Shown: one piece after another, positions 7,539 through 15,269 of the stretch | Layout: each line of letters begins with the position of its first letter | Position numbering within the stretch: position 1 is the first letter of the stretch | NCBI GenBank assembly: GCA_035542155.1 | Contig: DATKLX010000012.1 | Span: 1 to 41,843 of the forward strand | Direction: 5' to 3' | DNA length: 41,843 bases | DNA from: DATKLX01 sp035542155 | GTDB lineage: Bacteria; Chloroflexota; Anaerolineae; Anaerolineales; Anaerolineaceae | Notes under the pieces: model-generated | Told to the model about the DNA's origin: nothing | The model's input: only the letters and a program-made list of their open reading frames with translations | Database searches by the model: none | Position numbers and translations under genes: made by a program

Positions 7539-8989
7539 CAGGGGTGCTCTGCCAGAAACGCCCGCGCCATCGCAACCTGTTCGGCGGGGACCAGGCCGGC
7601 GCTCTCCCAGCCGTCCAGCAGCCCGGTGAGGGTCAGGATGGCGTGCAGGCGCAGGCCGGCCGTGGCCAGCGACGCGGCTGCTCCGGATTGGCGGTCGATC
7701 AGCACGACCACGTCGCGCGTGACCAGCCCGGCGGAGGCCAGCTTTTGCAGCGCTTCGAACTTGCTCTCGCCCGTGGTGGCCAGGTCGTCGATCACCACCA
7801 CCCGCTCTCCGGGCCGGTATTCCCCCTCGATCTCGGCCTTCGTGCCGTACGCTTTGGCTTCCTTGCGCGGGTAGAGCAGCGGCCGGCCGCTCATGAGGCT
7901 GATGGCGGTGCCGATGGGGAGCGCGGCATACGGCAGGGCTGCCAGCCGGTCGAATTCCAGCGTCTTCAAGATGGGCAGATAGGCCGCGGCGACCTGGGCG
8001 AGCAAACCCGGGTGAGAAACGAGCCGGCGCAGGTCGAGATAGATGGGTGATTCCAGGCCGGATTTGAGAGTGAACCGGCCGAAGCGCACGCAGCCGGCCC
8101 GCAACAGCCCTTCGGCCAGGGATGTCCCCGGGGTCGTCTGTGGTTCAGCGGAGGCTGACCGGGGAAGCGGCTCGGCCGATTTTTGCCAGGCGTCGCGCTC
8201 GCGGCGCAGGCCATCCAGCAGCGCCTCAGCCGCCCGGCGCGGGTCGGCAGATTGGGAGATGGCGCGCGAAACCGGGACGAGCAGGCCCCACCCATCCGCG
8301 CGCAGACCCGCCTGCAGGGCGGCGGCCAGGTCCCCGCCTTGCGCGCTAACGCCCGGGGCCAGGATCCACAGGCCGGGGGCCAGCTCCCGGACCCGGCGAA
8401 GGGCCTCCGGGTGCGTCGCGCCGACCACCAACCCCAGGTTGCCGGCCGCATTCCATTCGGCGGCCAGGCAGGCGACCCGTTCATAGAGGCGCAGACCGGC
8501 GTGTTCCCCGCCCAGAGGGAGGTCCTGCAGGTCCGCCGAGCCGGGATTGGAGGTTTTACAGAGCAGGAAGACTCCATGGGCGGGATCGGTTAAAAATGGC
8601 TCCAGCGCATCGCGCCCGAGATAGGGGTTGAGCGTAATCGCCTGCGCGCCGAGGGTTTTGAAAGCGGACCGGGCGTAGGCCTCGGCGGTCGAGGCGATGT
8701 CTCCGCGCTTGGCGTCGAGGATGACCGGGACGCCAGGGGGTGCGGCAGCGATCACCTCCTGGAGAGCGCTCCATCCGGATGAACCAAAGGCTTCAAAAAA
8801 GGCCGCGTTGGGCTTGTAGGCCGCGGCGAGATGAGCGGTAGCTGCGATCAGGCGGATGCAGAAATCACGCGCTGCCGCGGCGGACGGTTCAGGCAGGTCG
8901 GTGGGGTGTGGATCCAGCCCGACGCAGAGAAGGGAGTCGATCAGGCGGGCGCGGTCCTCCAGAATGGAAAAGAAACCCGGAGCGCTCAT
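7538..8989 (-). CDS. pyrFE: Bifunctional OMP decarboxylase / orotate phosphoribosyltransferase (PyrF-PyrE fusion)
   Basis: A 483-residue fusion carrying out the last two steps to UMP. Residues 1 to about 275 are a type 2 orotidine-5'-phosphate decarboxylase with LDPHP near the start and the catalytic DAKRGD at 92-97. After a linker rich in Pro, Ser, Ala and Thr, residues from about 305 are orotate phosphoribosyltransferase (GLLRAGCVRFG, FTLKSGLESPIYLDLR) with the PRPP motif VVVIDDLATTGES near 396-408. The domain order is decarboxylase first, the reverse of animal UMP synthase. The ATG overlaps the pyrB stop by 4 bases (ATGA), and the stop shares a base with the pyrD start. Fusion probably channels OMP; that is inference. 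Confidence 0.96.
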   Translation of the reverse strand: MSAPGFFSILEDRARLIDSLLCVGLDPHPTDLPEPSAAAARDFCIRLIAATAHLAAAYKPNAAFFEAFGSSGWSALQEVIAAAPPGVPVILDAKRGDIASTAEAYARSAFKTLGAQAITLNPYLGRDALEPFLTDPAHGVFLLCKTSNPGSADLQDLPLGGEHAGLRLYERVACLAAEWNAAGNLGLVVGATHPEALRRVRELAPGLWILAPGVSAQGGDLAAALQAGLRADGWGLLVPVSRAISQSADPRRAAEALLDGLRRERDAWQKSAEPLPRSASAEPQTTPGTSLAEGLLRAGCVRFGRFTLKSGLESPIYLDLRRLVSHPGLLAQVAAAYLPILKTLEFDRLAALPYAALPIGTAISLMSGRPLLYPRKEAKAYGTKAEIEGEYRPGERVVVIDDLATTGESKFEALQKLASAGLVTRDVVVLIDRQSGAAASLATAGLRLHAILTLTGLLDGWESAGLVPAEQVAMARAFLAEHP

Positions 8990-9984
8990 GCTTTTCCCAG
9001 GACGAGAGCCAGGAGCGCCATGCGGGTGTACAGGCCGTATTCCATCTGGCGGAAGTAGGCCGCCCGGGGATCCTCGTCGAACTCCATCGCGATCTCGGTG
9101 ACGCGCGGCAGGGGGTGCATGACGATCATTTCGTCCTTTGCGCCGCGCATCAGCTCGGGGGTGATCACGTACGCATCCTTGACCAGCTCGTACTCCTCCG
9201 GGTTTTCGAAGCGTTCTTTCTGTACGCGGGTGACGTAGAGCACATCGGTTTCGGCCAGGACGGCGTCCAGGGTGCGGTGCTCCGCCTGAGGGACGCTTTT
9301 CTGGGCGATCTCGGCCATGATCTCAGCCGGCATGCGCAGGATTTCGGGGGAGACGTAGTTCAGCCGCACCCCGTACAGGCTGAGCAGGCGGGCCAGCGAG
9401 TGGACCGTCCGGCCGTATTTCAGATCGCCGGCCATCGTCACGGCCAGCCCATCCAGGCGGTGGAGCTCTTCCTCGATGGTAAAGAGGTCGAGGAGAGCCT
9501 GAGTGGGGTGTTCGCCGGCGCCATCCCCGGCGTTGATCACCGGCTTGCGCGCGTAGCGGGCAGCCAGGGCAGCCGACCCGATCTCCGGGTGGCGCAAGAC
9601 GATCACGTCGGCATAAGCTTCCAGCGTGCGCACCGTGTCGGGGAGCGACTCGCCCTTGGTGACCGAGGAATAGCGGACCTCGTTGATCGGGATGACGCTT
9701 CCGCCCAGCCGCTCCATCGCCGAAGTGAAGGAGGAGGACGTCCGCGTCGACGGTTCGTAGAACAGGTTGGCGAGGATTTTGCCCTTGAGCAGATCGAACG
9801 TGCCAATCCGGGTGACCATCTCGCGCATCTCGTGGGCGATGCTGAAAATGTACTTCAGGTCCTCGCGGTCGAACTGCTTTACCGAAAGGATATCTTTCCC
9901 GTAGAACGGCGACGACTGCTGGTCGCCAAACGGCAGGAAGGGCGCGTTTTCACTGGCGCGGACGGGGGGACTATATGTGGCCAT
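8986..9984 (-). CDS. pyrB: Aspartate carbamoyltransferase catalytic chain, CAD-like
   Basis: A 332-residue ATCase joining carbamoyl phosphate and aspartate. The carbamoyl-phosphate loop FYEPSTRTSSSF (STRTS 79-83) and HPTQALLD, MHPLPRV and DPRAAYFRQ motifs are present. There is an N-terminal extension of about 30 residues before DILSVKQFDREDL. Compared from memory, it is closer to the ATC domain of metazoan CAD (ILSVRHFSRADL, INAGDGVGEHPTQALLD) than to B. subtilis PyrB. No PyrI regulatory chain is next to it. The start at 9984 has AAGGAG 8 bases upstream. The gene lies 66 bases after pyrC, the same DHO-then-ATC order as in CAD. Confidence 0.97.
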   Translation of the reverse strand: MATYSPPVRASENAPFLPFGDQQSSPFYGKDILSVKQFDREDLKYIFSIAHEMREMVTRIGTFDLLKGKILANLFYEPSTRTSSSFTSAMERLGGSVIPINEVRYSSVTKGESLPDTVRTLEAYADVIVLRHPEIGSAALAARYARKPVINAGDGAGEHPTQALLDLFTIEEELHRLDGLAVTMAGDLKYGRTVHSLARLLSLYGVRLNYVSPEILRMPAEIMAEIAQKSVPQAEHRTLDAVLAETDVLYVTRVQKERFENPEEYELVKDAYVITPELMRGAKDEMIVMHPLPRVTEIAMEFDEDPRAAYFRQMEYGLYTRMALLALVLGKA

Positions 9985-10007
9985 ATTTTTTCTCCTTATA
10001 AAAAATG

Positions 10008-10075
10008 ATTGGTTACCTGGTTGCCTGGCAACTGGTTCCTGTCTCTTCTCTTACGGTTCCCGGATATCGGTTCTC
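10008..10075. repeat. Dispersed repeat pair in the pyrC-pyrB gap (copy A)
   Basis: An 18-base element, ATTGGTTACCTGGTTGCC (10008-10025), occurs exactly in reverse complement at 21076-21093. A second 23-base element (10053-10075) matches 21104-21126 with two differences. Around element 1 the sequence is a loose tandem of 8-base units of the type TGGTTACC. Element 2 runs into the last codons of pyrC. Both copies sit in intra-operon gaps, one in the pyr and one in the pur operon. Confidence 0.7.
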
Positions 10076-11157
10076 CCTGTGCCTGTCCGGCACAGGACGG
10101 GCGGTTCTTGAATATTTTCTCCATACCCCCGCTCCACCTTGATCTCCCCATCGCGGTACGCTTCCTGGCCCCTCAGTACGACCCGGCGCAGCCTTCCGCA
10201 CACCGGCCTACCTTCGAATGGGGTCCACGCACAGCGGGTAAAGGTATCGCGAGCGCAGATCTCCCAACGATCGGCGGGGTCGATCTCCAGCCAGGTTTCG
10301 GGCTGCTCGGGCAGGCCGAAGATCCGCCGTGGATTGGTCACGCAACGCGCTACAAGCTCATCCAGGGTCAGGCGGCCTTCGGCGACAGCGGTCAGGTAGA
10401 GCGGCAGGGCAGTCTCCAGCCCGGGGTAGCCGGGCGGCGGGTTGGGGCCGTCTTTTTCGGCCAGAGTGTGGGGAGCGTGGTCGGTGGCGAAGCAGTCGAT
10501 TACGTCCAGGTTCTCCCACAGGGCCCGGACGTCCGTAGGCGTTGCCAGCGCCGGGCGGACCTCGCTGCGGCCGGGTCCGATTCGCCCGGCGTCCCCCTGG
10601 CTCAGGAAAAGGTGGTGGGGAGTGACTTCGCAGGTGACCCGGATCCCTTTTTCTTTGGCGGCGCGGATGAGGAGGATCTCCGCGCGGCGGGAGACGTGGC
10701 AGAGGTGAACCGGTCGATCGAAGAGGACGGCGAGGAGGATCACCGCGGCCAGGTGCGGACCTTCGGCATGGGCCGCGATGGGGCGGTTCCGCGGCCAGGA
10801 GGCAAAATGCTCCATCCACAACCCCACATCGTCGAGGCGGAGATCGCCAAAGGTCTGGTCGAGGTACATCTTCAAGCCGGCGGCGCGGGGGGCGAGACCG
10901 GCCGCGCTGCGCGCATTGCCAGGACCGGCCCCAAGATACTGGGCATAATCGACGCGAGCCTTCTGGGCGGCGGCTTCCAGCGCTGTCTCGAGGACGGCTT
11001 TATCCGTGACCGGCGGCCGGGTATTGGGCATCGCCAGCAGCAGCGTCACGCCTCCCGCCAGCGCGGCCTGGGTGCCGCTGTCCCAGTCTTCTTTGTGCAC
11101 ACCGCCGGGTTCGCGCAGGTGTACGTGAGGGTCGATCAGGCCGGGGATGCGGATCAA
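10051..11157 (-). CDS. pyrC: Dihydroorotase, CAD-type
   Basis: A 368-residue zinc amidohydrolase cyclising carbamoyl-aspartate. It has metal ligands in DPHVHLREPG (H11, H13), the carboxylated-lysine candidate in GLKMYLD (about K96), VHLCHV, and FATDHAPH. It follows the CAD DHOase domain almost throughout (VTCEVTPHHLFL, ALWENLDVIDCFA, FEGRPVCGRLRRVVLRG), as compared from memory. It lacks the N-terminal beta domain of typical bacterial enzymes, as CAD does. I chose the TTG at 11157 because AAGGAGG (11164-11170) lies 6 bases before it and the product starts MIRIPGLID. An in-frame TTG at 11181 would add 8 residues but has no ribosome site. The last residues (RTDIREP) come from a dispersed repeat. 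Confidence 0.95.
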   Translation of the reverse strand: MIRIPGLIDPHVHLREPGGVHKEDWDSGTQAALAGGVTLLLAMPNTRPPVTDKAVLETALEAAAQKARVDYAQYLGAGPGNARSAAGLAPRAAGLKMYLDQTFGDLRLDDVGLWMEHFASWPRNRPIAAHAEGPHLAAVILLAVLFDRPVHLCHVSRRAEILLIRAAKEKGIRVTCEVTPHHLFLSQGDAGRIGPGRSEVRPALATPTDVRALWENLDVIDCFATDHAPHTLAEKDGPNPPPGYPGLETALPLYLTAVAEGRLTLDELVARCVTNPRRIFGLPEQPETWLEIDPADRWEICARDTFTRCAWTPFEGRPVCGRLRRVVLRGQEAYRDGEIKVERGYGENIQEPPVLCRTGTGRTDIREP

Positions 11158-11321
11158 AAGCGGCCTCCTTTCCACTGGCAAATGGGCAAAAAAAGAGGAG
11201 AGCCTCGTGATGGCTCTCCTCGGGTGGATAAATGAAATCGGGATCGAGAACGTTGGTCCCGGCGCGTCCCCGGGCCGGTTTTCAAGCGCAGAAACTTGTC
11301 TAGATGAGCATTCTGATCCAT
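11154..11321 (-). CDS. Putative leader ORF of the pyr operon (attenuation)
   Basis: A 55-codon ORF (MDQNAHLDKFLRL..., ending WKGGRF) whose ATG at 11321 falls at or within 1-3 bases of the transcription start predicted from the promoter at 11330-11357, so it would be leaderless. It reads through both arms and the T tract of the intrinsic terminator at 11188-11221. Its TGA (11156-11154) overlaps the TTG start of pyrC (11157-11155) in the form TTGA. A ribosome close behind RNA polymerase would prevent the hairpin from folding, as in the E. coli pyrBI leader. The peptide has no recognised family, and the frame could be open by chance in GC-rich DNA. Confidence 0.4.
   Translation of the reverse strand: MDQNAHLDKFLRLKTGPGTRRDQRSRSRFHLSTRGEPSRGSPLFLPICQWKGGRF
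11188..11221 (-). terminator. Intrinsic terminator (attenuator) in the pyrC leader
   Basis: On the minus strand GAGGAGAGCC and GGCTCTCCTC form a perfect 10-bp stem (11195-11221) with a 7-base loop, followed directly by seven T residues (11194-11188). It stands 17 bases before the pyrC ribosome site and about 100 bases after the predicted start of transcription. It must therefore act on transcripts heading into pyrC, not on an upstream gene. A U-rich stretch (UUUCAUUUAU) lies about 15 bases before the stem and could serve as a UTP-sensitive pause. Confidence 0.8.
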
Positions 11322-11329
11322 TTCGCTAG

Positions 11330-11357
11330 ATTTTACCGTGAAAACGGAAATTGTCAA
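11330..11357 (-). promoter_or_regulatory. Promoter of the pyr operon
   Basis: On the minus strand a perfect -35 TTGACA (11352-11357) and a -10 TAAAAT (11330-11335) are 16 bases apart. This is the best consensus promoter in the window. Transcription should start near 11322-11324, giving a leader of about 165 bases before the pyrC start, with an attenuator inside it. Confidence 0.7.
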
Positions 11358-11438
11358 GGGGAAATCTCATTGAGAATCACTTTTTGCTGTTTGGTATTCT
11401 TCCTTTTGCACAATGAAAAACCCGATCCACATGGTTTT

Positions 11439-11513
11439 CGAATCGATTCGCTGGAGCAGGCAGACCCTGGTAAATTATGACATTCGTAATGCAACCTGGG
11501 TGACTTTTGTCAC
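11439..11513. promoter_or_regulatory. Two palindromes in the divergent pyr/pur control region
   Basis: CGAATCGATTCG (11439-11450) is a perfect 12-base palindrome midway between the two divergent promoters. GTGACTTTTGTCAC (11500-11513) is an inverted repeat with 5-base arms ending 10 bases before the purL -35. Their position suits operator sites for a repressor of one or both operons. Neither resembles the PurR or PurBox consensus I know. The remaining sequence of the roughly 400-base gap shows no gene. Confidence 0.35.
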
Positions 11514-11523
11514 GATTTCATGG

Positions 11524-11552
11524 TTGACCAGACAACATACCATGGGTACAAT
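11524..11552 (+). promoter_or_regulatory. Promoter of the pur operon
   Basis: TTGACC (11524-11529) and TACAAT (11547-11552) are separated by an optimal 17 bases. Transcription should start near 11559, leaving a short leader of about 22 bases that contains the ribosome site GAGGTG (11567-11572), 8 bases before the purL ATG. There is no room for a riboswitch or attenuator in this leader, unlike the pyr side. Confidence 0.65.
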
Positions 11553-11580
11553 CTATTCAACCTGACGAGGTGAACCGACG

Positions 11581-14487
11581 ATGAATGGATATGCCCCGAT
11601 CTATCGAGTTGTGACCTGCCCAAACCGGCCGAACGATCCACGTTCGGCCGGTTTCGTTTCAGAGGCGCGCGCGCTGGGAATCCAGGGCATCCAGCACGTC
11701 CAGTGCAACGATCTCTATTTTCTTCAAGGAAATCTGGAGCCGTCTCAGCTCGAACAAATCGCCAGCAGCCTGCTGTGTGACCCGGTGACTGAAAGTGTCG
11801 ACTGGCGGGCAAGTGGTACTTCGCCGCCATTCTCGCTGGCGGAGAACACGCACCAGATCGAGGTAGGCCTGCGCCCGGGGGTCACCGACCCGGTCGCCGA
11901 GCAGATCCTCCGCGCCGCCCACGAGATCGGGATCGCGGCGCTGCAAAACGCCTCGACCGGCAAGCAGTTCATCATTTCCGGGCGCCTGGAGAAAAGCGAT
12001 CTCCACCATCTGGCCGGGCGCCTGCTCGCCAACCCGGTGATCCAATGCTACGCGCTGGGTGAGATCGAGCCCATTTTCCCGCAGCCGGCCGAGGCTTCGA
12101 CCCGGGTCGAGATCCTTCCTATCCGCAACCTCGATTCCGCGGGCCTGCTGGCGCTGTCAGTGGAACGGCGGGCGGCTCTGGACCTGGCGGAAATGGAGGC
12201 GATCCAGGCATACTTTCGCGCCGAGGGACGCGACTGCAGCGACGTGGAGCTGGAAATGATCGCCCAGACCTGGAGTGAGCACTGCGTGCACAAGACGTTC
12301 AAGGCTTGCGTCGAAGTCGAAGCGCCCCAACCTTCACCCTACCCGCCGCTGGTCAACAACCTCCTGGACACGTATATTCGCCGGGCGACCGAGGAGATCG
12401 CCGCGCCCTGGGTCATCTCGGCCTTCAGCGACAACGCCGGGATCATCGAATTTGGCCCGGATTGCGAGGTTTCCATCAAAGTGGAGACCCACAACCATCC
12501 TTCGGCCATCGAGCCGTTTGGCGGCGCCAATACGGGAGTGGGGGGAGTGATCCGCGACATCCTCGGCGTCTCTGCCAAGCCCATCGCCGCCACCGACGTG
12601 CTCTGTTTTGGGCCGCTGGACGCGGATACGGACGACCTGCCCGGGGGCGTGTTCCACCCGCAGCGGATTTTTTCGGGGGTCGTTTCCGGGGTGCAGGATT
12701 ACGGGAACAAGATGGGGATCCCCACCGTGAACGGCGCGGTGTGGTTCGACCCCGGCTACACCGCAAACCCGCTGGTCTATTGCGGCTGCGTCGGGATCGC
12801 GCCGCGTGGGCTTCACCGGCGCGCACCCCTGCCGGGCGACCGTGTGATCGTCCTGGGGGGTAAGACCGGCCGGGACGGCCTGCGCGGTGCGACTTTTTCT
12901 TCGATGGTCATGGACGCCCAGACGGGGGAGGTGGCCGGCGCTTCCGTGCAAATCGGCGCGCCGATCACCGAGAAAACGGTCATGGAGGTGCTGCTCCGCG
13001 CCCGGGATGAGGAGCTGTACCACGCGGTGACCGACTGCGGCGCGGGCGGGCTTTCTTCGGCAGTGGGGGAGATGGCGGCAAAGACCGGCGCGGACGTGGA
13101 CCTGGCCCGGGTTCCCCTGAAATATGCCGGCCTGGCGCCCTGGGAGATCTGGCTTTCGGAGGCTCAGGAGCGGATGGTCTGCGCCGTCCCGGCGGAAAAC
13201 CAGGAAAAACTCCGCGCTCTTTGTGACCTGTTCGACGTAGAGATGAGCGATATCGGTGCCTTCACCGGAAACGGGCGCCTGGTCGTGCGCTATCACCAGC
13301 AGAAAGCGCTCGATCTGGAGACCGATTTCTTGCACCACGGGCTTCCCCAACGGCGGTTAGCTGCCTCTCCCCCCGGGCAGGCGACCATCTCAAGAGCCGC
13401 GGCCGCTCTACCGGATTTCTCCGCCGCGCTGCTGGCGCTGCTGGCGCACCCGAATATCGCCTCTCGGGAGGCAATCATCCGGGTGTACGATCACGAAGTC
13501 CAGGGAGGAACCTGCGTGAAACCGCTGGCGGGCCCGGGGAATGGGCCATCGGACGCCTGCGTGCTCAAGCCGATGGGCGCTCCCGGGCTGCGGGGGATCG
13601 TCCTGTCCAACGGCTTCAACCCGGAGTATGGCAAGATCGACCCGTATCGCATGGCTCTCGGCGCTGTAGATGAAGCCATTCGTAACGCAGTGGCGGTGGG
13701 GGCGGACCCCGACCACCTGGCGCTGCTGGATAATTTTTGCTGGGGGAATCCGCTGCGCGCGGAGATGATGTGGGCGCTGCTCGAGTCCGCGCGGGGTTGT
13801 TATGAAGGGGCGGTGGCGAATCGCTCACCGTTTATCTCCGGCAAGGACTCATTCAACAACGAATACACGGTAGCGGGAGGGCTCCGCCAGGCCATTCCGC
13901 CGTCCCTGCTGATCACCGCGCTGGCCACCCTCCCCAACGTAGAGCGGGCGGTGACGATGGATCTCAAACAGCCCGGCGCCACACTGTACCTGGCGGGCGA
14001 ATTTCGACCGGCCTTTGGTGGCAGCCATTTCGCCTCCTGTTTCGGAATGCCGGCGGGCGCCGCGGACCAGGTTCCACAGCCCGGCCTCGAAGCGCCCGCG
14101 CTCTACCGGGCTCTCTTCCAGGCGATGCAGTCAGCGGGCAGCGTGAACGCCTGCCACGATTTGAGCGAAGGCGGGTTTGCCGTCGCGGCGGCGGAGATGT
14201 GCATCGCCAGCGGGCTCGGTGCGGCGCTGGACCTTCCGGCGGGAAGCGGCCCTTATCCCTCCCTGTTTGGAGAAACGGCCGGCTGCCTGCTGGTGGAGGT
14301 AGCCCCTGGCCGCGAGGAAGCCTTCGAGCGTTTCTTCCTGAAAGGGTTTCTCCAGCGCGTGGGGCAGGTGGTCGCGCAGCCGGCCTTTGCCGTAAGCCTG
14401 GCGGGAGAACCCCTCTTCTCTCTACCGGTCGCGGATCTGGCCGAAGCCTGGCGCACGCCGTTGATTCGATCAGGGAAAACACGCTGA
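11581..14487 (+). CDS. purL: Phosphoribosylformylglycinamidine synthase, PurS-like N terminus fused to PurL
   Basis: A 968-residue FGAM synthase. The N-terminal 160-170 residues appear to hold two PurS-like modules (about 6-75 and 90-160, the second with IEVGLRPGVTDPVAEQI). The catalytic PurL part follows, with SEHC near 232, VETHNHPSAIEPFGGANTG from 301, PTVNGAV, and a second half with SGKDSFNNEY and DLSEGGFAVA. There is no C-terminal glutaminase, which is supplied by purQ directly downstream (TGATG, one shared base). PurL uses ATP and ammonia from PurQ to convert FGAR to FGAM. The layout is intermediate between small PurL plus separate PurS and the large one-chain enzyme. First gene of the pur operon, with GAGGTG as ribosome site. 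Confidence 0.95.
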   Translation: MNGYAPIYRVVTCPNRPNDPRSAGFVSEARALGIQGIQHVQCNDLYFLQGNLEPSQLEQIASSLLCDPVTESVDWRASGTSPPFSLAENTHQIEVGLRPGVTDPVAEQILRAAHEIGIAALQNASTGKQFIISGRLEKSDLHHLAGRLLANPVIQCYALGEIEPIFPQPAEASTRVEILPIRNLDSAGLLALSVERRAALDLAEMEAIQAYFRAEGRDCSDVELEMIAQTWSEHCVHKTFKACVEVEAPQPSPYPPLVNNLLDTYIRRATEEIAAPWVISAFSDNAGIIEFGPDCEVSIKVETHNHPSAIEPFGGANTGVGGVIRDILGVSAKPIAATDVLCFGPLDADTDDLPGGVFHPQRIFSGVVSGVQDYGNKMGIPTVNGAVWFDPGYTANPLVYCGCVGIAPRGLHRRAPLPGDRVIVLGGKTGRDGLRGATFSSMVMDAQTGEVAGASVQIGAPITEKTVMEVLLRARDEELYHAVTDCGAGGLSSAVGEMAAKTGADVDLARVPLKYAGLAPWEIWLSEAQERMVCAVPAENQEKLRALCDLFDVEMSDIGAFTGNGRLVVRYHQQKALDLETDFLHHGLPQRRLAASPPGQATISRAAAALPDFSAALLALLAHPNIASREAIIRVYDHEVQGGTCVKPLAGPGNGPSDACVLKPMGAPGLRGIVLSNGFNPEYGKIDPYRMALGAVDEAIRNAVAVGADPDHLALLDNFCWGNPLRAEMMWALLESARGCYEGAVANRSPFISGKDSFNNEYTVAGGLRQAIPPSLLITALATLPNVERAVTMDLKQPGATLYLAGEFRPAFGGSHFASCFGMPAGAADQVPQPGLEAPALYRALFQAMQSAGSVNACHDLSEGGFAVAAAEMCIASGLGAALDLPAGSGPYPSLFGETAGCLLVEVAPGREEAFERFFLKGFLQRVGQVVAQPAFAVSLAGEPLFSLPVADLAEAWRTPLIRSGKTR

Positions 14488-15257
14488 TGAAACCAAGAGC
14501 TCTCGTTCTTCAAGCAACCGGGACCAACCGCGACCATGACGCTGCCTTGGCGATCGAACTGGCTGGGGGGGCGCCGGAAATTGTCCACCTCAACCAGCTC
14601 CGCCGCAGGGAAAAGCGCTGGAGCGATTACCAGATGCTGGTCCTCCCGGGAGGGTTCTCGTACGCCGATGCTCTCGGCGCGGGACGGCTGCTGGCGTTGG
14701 ACCTGACGGTTTATTTTGCCGGGGAAGTCCGCACCTTCGTGGACAGCGGTCGGCCGGTCATCGGCATTTGCAATGGGTTTCAGGCGCTGGTCAAAGCGGG
14801 CATTTTACCGGGGTCTGGCGGTTTGCGGCGGGTCAGCCTGACTTTCAATTCCGGCGGCTGCTTCGAATGCCGCTGGGTCACGCTGCTCCCCACCTCGCGG
14901 GCCTGTATCTGGACGCGCGGCCTCGAGCAGATGATCACCTGTCCCGTGGCGCATGGGGAAGGAAATTTCACGGTTTCCGAGACAAACATCCTGGAAACAT
15001 TGGACGCGCAGGAACAGGTGGCGCTCCGCTACGTCCGGCCGGACGGTACGCGCCCGGAGGGGGAATATCCCTTCAATCCCAACGGGTCGGCCGGCGACAT
15101 CGCCGGAATCTGCAACCCGCAGGGCAACGTGCTCGGCCTGATGCCGCACCCGGAGAACCACGTTTTCGCTTACCAGAATCCAGACAAGCGGACCCCGGCC
15201 CAGGGCAGCGGCCTGGCGCTGTTTGCCAACGGGGTCGCTTATGCCGGCCAAATTTAG
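14487..15257 (+). CDS. purQ: FGAM synthase, glutaminase subunit
   Basis: A 256-residue class I glutamine amidotransferase that feeds ammonia to PurL. The nucleophile is C95 in VIGICNGFQALV, and the His/Glu pair is in LMPHPENHVF near residue 220. LVLPGGFSYAD gives the oxyanion region. The ATG at 14487 overlaps the purL stop by one base and fits the known N terminus (RALVLQATGTNRDHD); the frame is open further upstream but only as read-through inside purL. It is 12 bases from purC. The length agrees with stand-alone PurQ. Confidence 0.96.
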   Translation: MKPRALVLQATGTNRDHDAALAIELAGGAPEIVHLNQLRRREKRWSDYQMLVLPGGFSYADALGAGRLLALDLTVYFAGEVRTFVDSGRPVIGICNGFQALVKAGILPGSGGLRRVSLTFNSGGCFECRWVTLLPTSRACIWTRGLEQMITCPVAHGEGNFTVSETNILETLDAQEQVALRYVRPDGTRPEGEYPFNPNGSAGDIAGICNPQGNVLGLMPHPENHVFAYQNPDKRTPAQGSGLALFANGVAYAGQI

Positions 15258-15269
15258 GAGGTATGGTAT

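Noticed and set aside
11188..11221. PyrR-binding loop in the pyrC leader
   Set aside because: The stem-loop contains AGGCU, but the UCCNGNGAGG core of the known PyrR loop is missing and no pyrR is seen.
8908..11235. Plus-strand ORFs of 366 and 408 codons opposite pyrB and pyrC
   Set aside because: Both are GC-skew shadows of conserved enzymes encoded on the other strand.
11190..11340. T-box or purine riboswitch in the pyr/pur region
   Set aside because: GGGTGG occurs near 11222 only on the wrong strand and without the T-box core; the pur leader is too short for a riboswitch.
12334..13350. Antisense ORF of 338 codons opposite purL
   Set aside because: The purL frame carries all FGAM synthase motifs; the antisense frame has none.
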